NCBI GenBank assembly: GCA_947095585.1
Contig: OX352763.1
Location: 47,769,481 to 47,833,480 of the forward strand
DNA length: 64,000 nt
Reading direction: 5' to 3'
From: Nephrocerus scutellatus
Lineage: Eukaryota > Arthropoda > Insecta > Diptera > Pipunculidae
This document shows positions 10,560-20,939 of the stretch, one piece after another (within the stretch, counting starts at the first letter, position 1; every line of letters starts with the position of its first letter). The notes beneath the pieces were generated by a model, which was not told the origin of the DNA, ran no database searches, and saw only the letters and a list, made by a program, of their open reading frames with translations. Position numbers and translations under genes: made by a program.

Positions 10560-11880
10560 ATTTTGAAAAATAGTTTTAACTCTGTTTATATTATTTTTAA
10601 CTTCCCCACTACTGATCATAGCAGAATAAAGCGTTTCTAAATTGATTTCTTCTAAACCATTATTAGACTTTAAGGAGTGATGAAGGGTTAGTATTATAAC
10701 GTTATGTACTCTTGTACTGGATAACTCATGGTATCAATCGAATTAAAGCTATTCTTCTTATTATATACTATAAAAGTGTTTTAGACCATTGTATCGGTCG
10801 ACTAATTTTTTTGCCAAGATTGCAATAGTGCGCACTGTAGCTAAATGTTTTGGACTTTTCTTCAACTAGCAAACATACGAGTATCAAAGATGAAGTTACT
10901 TTAGCTGTATTTCAAAAGCAAGCCAAAAGCTGCTTCGATTTTTATATCCATAAATGCGGGGGAAACTTCACTAAGGCGAGCCGGCGAACGAGCCGACCTA
11001 ATATTCCATTCATATTACGTTTCATCTCTTCTTCAGCGCTCAACTTAAGCCTCAATCGTGGATTATAACGATGACTAATCTGCATGAATTTACAAATGAA
11101 TAATGGCTAGTCAGCCGATCGGGATTAGTTGAGGAGACTCTGATGCGGTTACGGGTCGAATCTTGGGCGTAATTCTTGTCGACCCGACCAGTCTACCTTC
11201 CTCAAGATCTATGTGGAGTGTGTGGTCGTCGTTTAACCAAGCCACGCAATACCCCACCCCGCCACACTTCTTAACAAAAGATATCATCATCAGTAGGTAT
11301 AGCTGCCCTTCCGCTCTTTATTCAACCATTCTGCTTAAATGCATAAATGCGTGGGCAAATTGATGGAAGAGTCACCGTCTTCACTTTGTCGAAGTCTGAT
11401 CGCACCTACTTCTTATTACCACTTTGTCTTTGGACAAGCTGAGCGTAATGAATAAATGTATGCACACACGATTGAAAATATTTTCAATTTCAATTCATGA
11501 CTACAATTCTTTGGTAATTGAATGTCCATTGTATTTTAAATTGTAAAATAGTTATTAATGCTACACCTATACAATCAATACAACATAGTAATTCGGATGT
11601 TATTGACTGTTTCTTTAAGTTATGCTAGATTTGGCAGTTTGTCAACATTTAATTCGTTGCATTTATTTATCGAAAAATAAGCTTTCTGGTTCAAGAAACC
11701 GATACTATAACTTTATTTATTACGAAATATTTCACACAGAAAATGTAATAATATTATATATAAATAGAGTAACACATGACACACATTACAACAAAAGTTT
11801 TGGATTTTTATTAGCCATCCATTTACAAGTGCATTTTCACTAAAGACCATCAAATCCATAAACTGACAATTATAATAATA
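10560..11880. other. No gene recognised
   Basis: Moderately AT-rich sequence with ORFs up to 73 codons and no recognisable protein or repeat family. It may be unique genomic DNA. Confidence 0.45.
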
Positions 11881-12173
11881 TTCGGCGCGACAGACCATTG
11901 CGGTTCAAGGCCTACCTTCTCGCGACCATTTGTGTTGCGCATGTATATTTTTGGACACAAACGGAAGGGGGACCTACAATTTAAGGCCGGAGCCGGACTG
12001 CGAATTGAGAAGCTTTCCGTGACAAGTTATTACTCTCGAAATGTTTATCACCCATTCGCGAGAGGTGGGACACCGTGAAAAATATTTTTGGTGTTACTGG
12101 GATTTGAACCAAGACCCTTCTGCTCAGTAGCCATGCGTAGCCATGCGCATTTCAACTGAACCACGGTGGCCAC
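11881..12173 (-). mobile_element. tRNA-derived SINE
   Basis: On the minus strand the head starts GTGGCCACCGTGGTTCAGTTG (A-box-like GTGGTTCAGTTG), then CTGAGCAGAAGG and GGTTCAAATCC (B box), CAGTAACACCAAA. The body is about 200 bp and ends in CAATGGTCTGTCGCGCCGAA followed by an AT-rich tail. Length is about 293 bp. A and B boxes at tRNA-like spacing in the head identify a tRNA-derived SINE. Confidence 0.8.
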
Positions 12174-12261
12174 CCATAAACTGATAGGTTTATTTTCAGT
12201 AATCATTTAGCCATCAAAGAAGTTTCACTTTTCTCACGTGCACAAGGAGCACGCGCCTAAT

Positions 12262-12525
12262 GATTTAAAACGTTTCTATTAGCTCGCTTTCGTGTATGCC
12301 TGTCTGTGCGGGTGTAATTCTGTAATTGATTTTAAACTAACTTCCCATTGAGCTAGAGACTTGAAACTTTAAACATAGCTCAGAACTGGATGAACATTGA
12401 CAAACCACCCCCAAAAAAGACAAATAATCGCAAAAAAATTAATTCAACGCGAGCTTGCAATTTGTTTCAGATCGAAGCAAACTACTACGCACAATACTCG
12501 TTTTAAACGTTTTAAATTAAAAATG
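12262..12525 (-). repeat. Unclassified 260-bp interspersed repeat
   Basis: The reverse complement matches 27,210-27,475 over its length. Shared words are CTCAATGGGAAGTTAGTTT, TTACA.AATT.CACCCGCACAGACAG, ACGAAAGCGAGCTAATA and AAACGAGTATTGTGCGTAG. A third copy is at 37,770-37,965. No coding sequence. Confidence 0.7.
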
Positions 12526-13880
12526 TATTTTTATTAGTTAAAATATAAATTCAAAAAAAAAATTAAAACATGTTTCGAAGTTTTTTTTGCAAACAGAATT
12601 CAGGTTAAAAATATAGAGCTGATACAGTACAATATGGTATCGGTCGATAAACTGTTAACTGATATTTTTTAGAAGTTGAAAGAATTTACTATCAATGTAT
12701 GTACGCAGATAATGTGTTTTGTATATTTCAAATCCCATTGGCAAATAATGCTTTCAATTGGATTAGTATTTTACGTAATAAGCGCATAACATATAAATGT
12801 TCCTTGAACTATTGTTTAGTGGTTTTGGTTGAAAAGAAATGGTTATACATTTTGAAAAATAGATTTGAGCTGATAACAAAGTAGAATAAGAATAAGAAAT
12901 CATAGTCACACAGAAGTGAAGCGGACACGCAATGATCGAGTAATTGCTAACATTAGAGAAGCCATTCACGTGAAGTTGTGCATTCTTACGTACAGAAGAA
13001 AAAATGCAGAAAGAGAGAGAGGGTTAGAAGTGAAGAAAAACATCATAAACGTAAAGGCAATGTTTCTTCGCATGGTCTAATAAGCCGCACTTTAAGTGTG
13101 TGCCATGTTTGCCAGCCACTGGACAGTGAAACTACAGGCACCATCAGCGTCACATAATATCGTCCTATCAGAAGTACTTGTACAGAGCTCAACATCTCTC
13201 GGTAATGAACATAACGCTTCTATAGTAGTTATCTGTTCATCACCGGAAATTAAGTGTCATCTACCCTAAGGTCATTGCAGTCTCTGATGTTGGTGCTGGT
13301 GATTTTTAATAAGATAGCCAAGTCTTCCAATTAAGTGATCGTGGTCTATTGGCATACACACCAGTAGCACTACCTTTTATTCAGAAGTTACACTATTGTA
13401 AAGTGCAACACGAATCTTATACATCATACAATCATTCTACGTAATCGAGGATTTAAGAAAAAGCTTATTTTGGTGTACCCTAACCCATGTAAACGGAAAT
13501 TGATCTGTTAATACTAACGGTAGAAACTTCGTTTAGGACTTTATTTTTAGAAGAAATACTAACTTTTGTAACTGCTTTTGCTTTTAAATAAAGTTGATAT
13601 CTTGTTTGAGTCTTGAGATCAAGCAAAATGATCATCTAAATATAGTACATAGTTTTACGTTAGTTTTAATTAGCATAAGATGGTATGTAGGTGACGAAAA
13701 TTATAAGGACCAATTTGGATTTAAACAAGCATTCGACAAAATTGATTTCAGATGTCAGATGTCATAACTACCATCTGAATAGAAAGAGAAAGGGTGCCTG
13801 TCTATTTTTTTTTATTAAAACTTATTGCCAAAGGAGAACTCCCTGAATGACTTATTTTATTTCTATTTTATATCCTATAT
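12526..13880. other. No gene recognised
   Basis: AT-rich, chance ORFs only. A short motif near 13,827-13,855 (TTGCCAAAGGAGAACTCCCTG) recurs at 57,387-57,408. Confidence 0.45.
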
Positions 13881-13884
13881 CGCC

Positions 13885-15350
13885 TTGTGGATCCTAGGAC
13901 CTCTACTACGCCTACACGCCATCGCATGCGGTTCCTGGAAATGAGCTTTAGCTCTCTCCAACTCTTCCCCAATTTCCGTGACTCCTTCCCAACTGTTCTG
14001 CCGTTCTTCTACCATCCTGAGATAACGGATTCCATTGCATTGCGTAGTTTACTATGGAACTGTCGCCTTTTCGGAGTGTATGACCAATCCACTGCCACTT
14101 CCGTCGTTGGATGGTTGTGCCTATTGGTTCCTGACCCGTTCTCTGGTAAAGATGTTTGTTAGAGATACTGCTAGGCCAGAAAACCATTAAGATGTTCCGT
14201 AAGCACCTATTTACGAACGTTTGTAATCTTTTTGTGATAGTAGCGGTCACCTTTCAAGTGCTGCACCCATACGACAGCACAGATTCAACATTTTAACGGA
14301 ACAGTCGCAGCTAGGTATTTAAGCTGATCGCATTGCTTCGCCATATAATGGACATCATTCCAAACACTGATTTTGCTTTGCCGATTCGGTTGACAATGTC
14401 CTGTTCGGTTCCACTTTCGGTAGAGACAATAGTCCCAAGATATTGGAAACTCTCTACTCTCTCTACCGGCTGTTCAGCAATGTTAACTTGAGTTACTGAG
14501 TTAGTGCCGAGGTTGATGATTTTGGTTTTGGCAGTATTAATCTTTAAAACCGCCACATTTGCCTCCCTTTCCACATTTGTTGTCATTTGGTGCAGCTCCA
14601 GAATCCTGTGTGAGAGTAAACAAACGTCGTCAGCTTAGTCCAGAGTTGAGATGTAAGAGTCCAACGAATTCCTCCATTTCCAGTAGATAAAGTAGATAAA
14701 ATACGCTCAAGTACTAGCTTGGCTATTCCCTTTGCAACTGCAGGAAGAACGCAAATGCCTCTCCAGTTTTCGCACTCAATAAGACTACCTTTTTTAGGTA
14801 GCTTGACAATCATTACCTTCTTCCACTCTTCGGGGAAACTTTCTGCCTCCCACGCTCTCTGTAAAAGAGGATATAAAAGCTCTGCTGATGTCGTTGGAGC
14901 GCCACGCAGAAGCTTTGCGGGCTTACCATCTAGTCCCACCGACTTGTTGTTCTTTAGTGCGATGATCGCGGTAGCGATCTCATCTTTACTGGGAGTTAAG
15001 GTGCGAATTCGGGAAATTATTACTTCCGGCAGCTCCGTTTGATTTGGGTGCATATCGTTAGCAAATACACGGTTAAAGACCGTGTAGAAATGCTCCTTCC
15101 ATCGCTTGAGCTGATCCTCATCTGAAACTAGTACGGCACCATCTAGGGTTTCACCGGATGTTGGCTAGAGCGGTGACTACCTGTCAAATCTTTGATGATT
15201 CTGTAAACGGTTCTGCTATCGCACCTGCTCGCTGCTTCCTCTGTTTCTGAGACCAGGTTATAAATATAATTACGTTTGTCACATCTTACACTACGCACTT
15301 CTCTCATTTTGCTTCGATACAGGGACTCTAGCTCGGCTTGCGCCACAGAA
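13885..15350 (-). pseudogene. Non-LTR reverse transcriptase, internally deleted
   Basis: The minus strand holds a linker and RT N-terminus (15,346-14,640): ALKNNKSVGLDGKPAKLL, FPEEWKKVMIVKLPKKGS, ENWRGICVLPA. It then jumps to the end of the palm: the catalytic region reads as a stop followed by ADDVCLLSHRI (about 14,640-14,600). The central RT segments, roughly 150 residues, are missing. Downstream are QYLGTIVST (14,460), LQTFVNRCLRNILM, RKWQWIGHTLRKGD (14,250-14,030) and RNRMRWRVGVVEV near 13,910. Stops and frame changes make it dead. The same clade is seen at 48,669-48,992; it differs from the RTE-like element at 2.3-5.2 kb. Clade name not resolved. Confidence 0.8.
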
Positions 15351-15384
15351 ATAAGCTCGACTAAGCCCTTTTAAAAATTCAAAA

Positions 15385-15812
15385 ATCGATGGAATCGATG
15401 GAATGCAATATATTACATTCCTCACGTTTGTAGCCGGTTTCAATTTCTTTTCTTAGAATTCTCTCTGATTCATTACAAAGGCAAAACCGAAAAAGATCAC
15501 GAAACTAAAAACGACGCGTGTCCAATGCTTTAATCAATGCATCATGGCCAGGAATAACTACAAAAAAACCCTTATCAAGAAACATTATAACTAATTACGT
15601 AATTGAGCCTTCAAATTTTTTGGAACCTCTATAGTACAATTCTGTCCTTCTGCAACTTGACTTCTCTCTTGAAGGCCAACAATTCGACAGTGAAACGTAC
15701 CGAATTCGTCTGTAGTACCAGGCCTTCCAAATGAAAAGGGCACGCACAACTTTCGAGACGAAAGGCTTATCAAAATTGTGCTCTTTGGATTTTCGTAGGT
15801 CGGAGAAGTTCT
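15385..15812 (+). repeat. PGTT-family repeat with coding-like stretch on minus strand
   Basis: Shares GTAGCCGGTTTCAATTT, TCTCTGATTCATTA, CGATCACGAAACTAAAA-like and CATCATGGCCAGG words with the other copies. On the minus strand 15,773-15,591 reads RPGTTDEFGTFHCRIVGLQE, close to RPGTTNESGTIHCRVVGLQE in the copy at 18,917-19,201. Function of the peptide is unknown. It abuts the mosaic repeat that starts at 15,821. Confidence 0.6.
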
Positions 15813-15820
15813 CTCGAGCT

Positions 15821-16472
15821 TTTTAAATTCTCTATATTAACTTCACTTGCCTGTGGCACAATTTTCAATTTTATATACGTTTGTATCCCCGATGAAAAAC
15901 ACCTTTTTAAAAATTTTGAAGACCCCGGGCCCCATGGTCATTGGGCCCAAAAAAATTTTATACACATGTGTATCTCTGATGGACAACACTTTTTGTAAAA
16001 ATTTTGGAGACCCCGGGCCCCGAGGTCGTGGGGCCCCAAAATATATTTAAAAAAAATTAACCCGATTTTCAATTTTAGATACGTTTGTATTCCCGATGAA
16101 AAACACCTTTTTAAAAATTTTGGAGACCCCGGGCCCCATGGTCATTGGGCCCAAAATTTTTTTTAAAAAAAATTAACCCGCTTTTGTTTAATTTTATATA
16201 CGTGTGTATTTCAGATGAACAACCCTTTTTGCAAAAATTTTGGTGGCCGGGGTCTTTGGGTCCCATAAAAATTTTTCAAAATAATTAACCCGATTTTTCT
16301 CAAATTTTATACACCTGTGTATCTCCGATGGACAAAATTTTTTGTAAAATTTTCGGAGTGATAGGGCCCTGTGGTGACCATGTAAATTTTGTAAAAATTA
16401 GCCCGATTTACTTCAAATTTTAACACATATCCATCTCCTATTAGAGAATTTACACGAAAAATTTTAATTTTT
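15821..16472 (-). repeat. 120-bp-unit mosaic repeat (copy 4)
   Basis: Begins TTTTAAATTCTCTATATTAA and CTTCACTTGCCTGTGGCAC, and ends TTAGAGAATTTACACGAAAA, i.e. both element ends in reverse orientation. About four units lie between, with GAGACCCCGGGCCCC-type GC blocks at about 15,922, 16,010, 16,126 and 16,247. Confidence 0.8.
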
Positions 16473-16479
16473 ATGATGA

Positions 16480-16797
16480 AACAAAGTACATTTTTTTAAA
16501 ACCCTATTACTCTTGAACACTACCAGCTACAAGGTTACTGTTGGTCTTTTTTAAAAGAAAATTAGATTTTTATGATAAAACAACGTAAATTTTTTTAAAT
16601 TATATAAGCCATACCAATATAAAGGTCGTCAAATTCAAAAAAAGAACTTTAAAATTGTATTTATAAACACAATTATTTCGAGAAAAGCACATTTTTTTGA
16701 CAATGTAATATTAAAGTGTATTTAATTTCCCACAAATCCATTGTACAATATTTGTGCATTCGTGCAACAAGAGCGTGATAGTGTGGGTTGTGTTACT
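16480..16797 (+). repeat. Fragment of foldback-element arm
   Basis: Matches 40,890-41,200 inside the foldback at 40,439-42,208. Shared words include ACTCTTGAACACT.CCAGCTA, AAGCCATACC.ATAT.AAGGTCGT, TTATTTCGAGAAA and TTGTGTTACT. A collapsed MITE interrupts it at 16,798 and the homology resumes beyond 16,833. Confidence 0.7.
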
Positions 16798-16832
16798 CAA
16801 AACCTTCTCTATTCTCTATAGAGAAGGTTTTG
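16798..16832. mobile_element. MITE collapsed to its terminal repeats, with 8-bp target duplication
   Basis: A 35-bp palindromic sequence starts CAAAACCTTCTCTAT and ends ATAGAGAAGGTTTTG, i.e. the two ends of the MITE at 5,654-5,923 with the middle gone. It is flanked on both sides by GTGTTACT (16,790-16,797 and 16,833-16,840). The foldback arm at 41,193-41,200 has a single GTGTTACT and no insertion, so it shows the empty site. Confidence 0.85.
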
Positions 16833-16984
16833 GTGTTACTACTACTACGTATACCAAGAACGAATATAGATAGCATAGTTCTCTCTTTTTCTCTGCCTGG
16901 CCAAGAACCTTTTTGCGTTCTTCATGTTTAAAATCGTTTCGCATATGACGTCATAAAACGTTGCAACCTTAAAACCAACCTCAC

Positions 16985-17745
16985 ATTGCGCGTAAAAAGG
17001 TAAAATTTAAAAATATTTTTATTGGAGTTCCCGGGCGCTTTTCTACCCGCACAAATGAACCCCCGGGGTGACGGGAGTACTATAGCCTATAACCTTCCCT
17101 CACCTGCCAATAATTTACGTTGACATTTTTAAAAATACGTTTGTAAATATCATGTTAAAATTTTACCTTTCTCCCCTACATCTATATCTACCTATAACTT
17201 TCCCCAACCTGCCAATAATATATCTTAAAAATTTCATAAAATTCAGTTTAAAAATGTGGCATGATATAAACATTTTACATTCCCTGTGTTTTTTTTAAAC
17301 ACCTGTATGAAATTTGTGAAATGGTGGCCCCTTGACCCAGGAGTCTGACCACTTTCAAAATATACCTATTTAGTGCCCATTATGGTATAAAACCCCTACG
17401 CAAAGTTTGAACGCGATTGGTTCATAAAAACAGACACCCTTTGACTCAGGAGTCTGACCACTTTCAAAATATGCCTATTATGTGTTCATTATGGTATAAA
17501 ACCCCTATGCAAAGTTTGAACGCGATCGATTCATAAAAACATGCAATTTGTAAAAACAAAAACAAAAAAAAAAAATTCGTATGACCCCTTGACCTAGGAC
17601 CACTGACCACTTTGAAAATATGCCTATTGTGGTAGAAAACCCATATGCAAAGTTAGAACGCGATCAGTTGAAGGGTCAATCCATACCGGACAAACATACA
17701 TACATACAAAGTTTCACTTTTATATATATAGATAAAGATAACTAG
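16985..17745 (+). repeat. Repeat with internal 110-130-bp tandem units and ATATATATAGATA end
   Basis: Contains CCCGGGCGCTTTTCTACCCG, then three imperfect units with CCCTTGACCCAGGAGTCTGACCACTTT. The AAGTTTGAACGCGAT word falls at about 17,405 and 17,514 and a diverged copy at about 17,648. It ends GGACAAACATACATACATAC and TTATATATATAGATAAAG. The layout matches the CTAGCTG-type repeats at 36.4-37.2 and 43.1 kb. Confidence 0.55.
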
Positions 17746-17879
17746 CTCTTTGAAAGGTAGAAAATAAAATAGGTGGTAGATCTGGCGCAACAAGAACTGT
17801 TATCAAATAAATAAAAAATGCACATATTTGAGGCTTATTACAAGATTAAAAAAACATCTTTTTCAATTTATGTGATTTT

Positions 17880-18420
17880 TTGAGGCCCCCTCTACACCCC
17901 CATTAGAACCCTTCAAGACCGCCTCAAGTCCCCTCAAGACACAATCAAGACCTCTTTTTTGTATAATTCGTGTACGCTTGCAGTCATATAATGCTCGACT
18001 ATATGCTTGGCACAGCGTTGGCGTTAAGAAAAAGGAGGAGAAAAGAGGAGATGTCTATGAGCTTGTGTTTTGAATACCTGTGGATCATAGTAATGTGGGT
18101 AGACAGAGCATGGCAGAGCATTCCACACACTCAACCCCTCCTTAAAACCTCCTCAAAACCCCTCTAAAGACCCTCTCAAAACTCCCTCAAGATGCTTTCA
18201 AAACCCCTCAAGACCTCCTCAAGACCCCTTTAAGACCCTGTCAAGACCTCCTCAAGACCCCACTTAAGACCTCACTCAATACCATCTCAATACTCCCTTA
18301 AGACCGCTTTAAACCACCCTCAAGAGCGCACTGACCCCCTCAGCACTAAAATCAAGACCCGTTAACAACATTCCTCAAGACCCGTCCCCGAACAGTCTTC
18401 CACAAAAACGCGTACGATAC
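17880..18420 (+). repeat. CCTCAAGACC low-complexity repeat, interrupted
   Basis: Imperfect 10-12-bp units (CCCCTCAAGACCTCCTCAAG) lie on either side of a retrotransposon fragment at 17,962-18,143. The plus strand is strongly depleted of G. It is related in style to the arrays at 8.9 and 26.1 kb. Confidence 0.7.
17962..18143 (-). mobile_element. 5'-truncated CR1/Jockey-type 3' end
   Basis: The reverse complement matches 39,915-40,080: ATGCTCTGCCA.GCTCTGTCT, ATGATCCACAGG.ATTCAAAA, AAGCTCATAGACATCTC and GCTGTGCCAAGCATATAG. It carries only the C-terminal codons and the 3' untranslated region, and it sits inside the CCTCAAGACC array. Confidence 0.8.
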
Positions 18421-18775
18421 TGTCAACTCACAGTATTAGAATGAAATAAGCGTGACAGGATGACATATAAGCCGAAAGACAGACGCAGGCAAGTAAATGT
18501 AAAAGCCATTTAAAAAATACTATCTTCTACACCACGGCGTTATTCAACATCGATAATAGCATCCTTTTAAGAGATTAAATCTAGAGACTAGTAATGGACC
18601 TAAAAATAAGTGCAGTATATAATAACAGATTAAGAAAATCCAGAAAATATGGTTGAGATAGTCTTAAATTTTACGAATAAAATGGACGCGTTGATATTCT
18701 GGCCATTAATGATCTTACTTACAGCAGCTTTAAAGGTACATTTTTATTTATTTGGCCAACACAGGTGAAAGACTC

Positions 18776-20538
18776 TTTTTAAATTCTCTATATTAACTTC
18801 GCGTGTCTGTGTGTTTGTTTGTTTGGTTGCAGTGGAATATTGCGATAAATTTTTATTAAATTATAAAAATGTAAAGCAAAAAAATAAAATTTAAAAATCT
18901 TCATCAAAGGCCTGAATTGGAGGTTGCTCCGGGGAGATTGGTCAAGCTTCGAAGAACTACAAAAAATCTTCAAGATCCCTCTTTGAGTCCAGCTTTTTCG
19001 CTAATCCTTGGTGCAATGGCGTTTGAGCAAACGAAAAGGCAGTTGTGCTTGCCTTTTTCGTTTGTTAGGCCTGGTACTACAAACGAATCCGGTACAATTC
19101 ACTGTCGAGTTGTTGGCCTTCAAGAAAGACGTCAGCTAGTTCCTGAAAGACCGAATTTTTTCAATGAAGGTTCCAAAAATTTTGAAGGCTCACGTATGTA
19201 ATTTTTTTGTAATATTTTCTTGGTCAAGGTTTTTGTAGTTTTCCCTGACCATGATTCATTCATTAAAGCATTTGGACTCGCGTCGTTTTATTTTCGTGAT
19301 CGTTTTTCCGTATGGCTTTTTTCAATGAATCAGGGAGAATTCCGAAAAAACAAATCGAAACATTTCTACGATTTCATTTTTAATTTTAATAAAGGGTTTA
19401 GCCCACCTTATTGCCGTGCCGCAAGCAATTCAGGGAGTTTTCCCTTGGCAGTAAGTTTAAATACAAAAGAAAAACCCACTTTCCAAAGTCCGATTTCATT
19501 GAAACTTTGCACACAGGTACATCTCCGATGACAACAATTTCGGGTAGGGTGGCTCCCAAACAATAATTTTACATAATTTATCCGATTTATTTCAAATTTT
19601 ATATACATGAATGTGTATCTCCGATGAACAACACACTCTGTTAAAATTCAATAAATATTTTTTAACAAAATGAATTAAATTTTCTTCAAATTTTATATCA
19701 ATGTATATGTCCGATGGACAACACTTTTTATAAAAAATTTGGAGACCCCGGGCTCCGGGGTTTTGAGGCCCCATACAATTTTTAAAAAAAAAAATTAACC
19801 CGATTTACTTCAAACTTTATATACATGTGTATCTCTTTTTGTGAACATTTTGGCCATGGTTAGGCCCCATATAATATTTTTTAAAAAATAAATCCAATTT
19901 TCTTCAAATTTTATAACATGCGTATCTCCGATGGACAAAACTTTTTATACAAATTTTGGAGTGAATTGACACGGAGGCCATAGAGTACCTATATAAATTT
20001 TTTAGAAATTAGCCCGATTTTTTCCAAATTTTAAACACATGTGTATCTCCGATAAACAAAACTTTTTTTAACATTTCTGGAGTGATCGGACCCTGAGGCC
20101 CGAAGTGTGCCCATATACATTTTTTAAAAATTAACCAGATTTTCTTCAAATTTTAAACACATGTGTATCTCTGATGGACAAAACTTTTTGTACATTTCTT
20201 TTGATTGATCGGTCGCTAAGGCTCGAGGGATGCCTATATAAGTATTTTAAAAATTAACCCTATTTTCTTAAAATTTAAAACACATGATTATCTCCGATGA
20301 CAACATTTACTATTGAAAGTTGGAAGTGATCGGGCCCCCAAGGTCGAGAACTCTCATACAAATTTTTACACATGTGTATCTCTGGTGACAACAGTTTGTA
20401 AAAACTTTCAAATGAAGGGGCTCTAATACTAATATTATCCAAATTAATCCGGTTAAAACTTTGTAAACATATGTATCTAATATTAGAGAATTTACCTTAA
20501 AAATTTTATTATTTTTTATTTTTTATGGGTTGTTTTTT
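18776..20538 (-). repeat. 120-bp-unit mosaic repeat (copy 5) with nested PGTT insertion
   Basis: The left boundary is TTTTTAAATTCTCTATATTAAC and the right boundary is ATTAGAGAATTTACC followed near 20,521 by TTTTATGGGTTGTTTTTTT, the reverse complement of the ACAACCCAT end. This is one of the few copies with both ends. About eight units with CATGTGTATCTCCGATGGAC and CTTTTTGTA words occupy 19,500-20,460. Between about 18,860 and 19,460 a PGTT-family repeat is inserted. Confidence 0.75.
18870..19400 (-). repeat. PGTT-family repeat, longest copy
   Basis: Reverse complement of the family. The plus strand at 18,917-19,201 is open and includes RPGTTNESGTIHCRVVGLQE preceded by LCLPFSFV. Then follow ATTTTCTTGGTCAAGG.TTTTT, CCTGACCATGATTCATT and TTTCGTGATCGTTTTTCCG, which are the reverse of the words in the other copies. 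An N-terminal part with no counterpart seen elsewhere runs from 18,917 to about 19,030. It could be the relic of a coding element or coincidence. Confidence 0.55.
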
Positions 20539-20675
20539 TATTGCTTTATTTCAAATATCATGCATGTGCATGCATGTGTTAAACTCTAGAACTCGTCCTT
20601 GTTCTGAGCCTATCTGTATTATAATATACAAGTCCACCCGAATGAAGCAACCATCGGGTTGTTTCGTATTTTTAA

Positions 20676-20755
20676 CGCAACGCTAGTCCCCCATCTAAGT
20701 ACTAACCGACCGATTCGAACGCTACCTAACGTCTATGATCGGTCGAGAAGTGATG
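20676..20755 (-). pseudogene. 5S rRNA-like sequence, copy 1
   Basis: On the plus strand TAGTCCCCCATCTAAGTACTAACCG is the reverse complement of the 3' half (C-box region) of animal 5S rRNA, with about one mismatch in the core. It is followed by a more diverged stretch reading CGAACGCTACCTAACGTCT and GATCGGTCGAGAAGTGATGT where 5S has the A-box and loop regions. The ends are not preserved. It is a pseudogene or part of a 5S-derived SINE. Confidence 0.6.
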
Positions 20756-20824
20756 TTCTAGAATTTCATTGAAGAAATTCTAACCGACAATTCTCTCTGT
20801 AGAATACGTCGGCACATTGAGCTC

Positions 20825-20925
20825 TGATTCCCCATCTAAGTAGTAAGCGAGCCTAACGCTGCTTTATTTTGGTGATCAGAGAAAAACCGATGTACTTAGT
20901 CACTCAGCGTAGTACGAGTACGTAG
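20825..20925 (-). pseudogene. 5S rRNA-like sequence, copy 2
   Basis: CCCCATCTAAGTAGTAAGCG, then TAACGCTGCTTTATTTTGGTGATCAGAG and AAAACCGATGTACT, follow the reverse complement of animal 5S rRNA through the C box, intermediate element and A box and on toward the 5' end. A CAGCGTAGTACGAG stretch near 20,905-20,918 resembles the 5' helix region. It is in the same orientation as copy 1 and about 145 bp away. Confidence 0.65.
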
Positions 20926-20939
20926 TAGTAACGAAATTC

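Noticed and set aside
18917..19201. 94-codon ORF as a host gene
   Set aside because: It lies in a repeat present at least three times in the window, so it is treated as repeat-derived; only the RPGTT stretch is reported.
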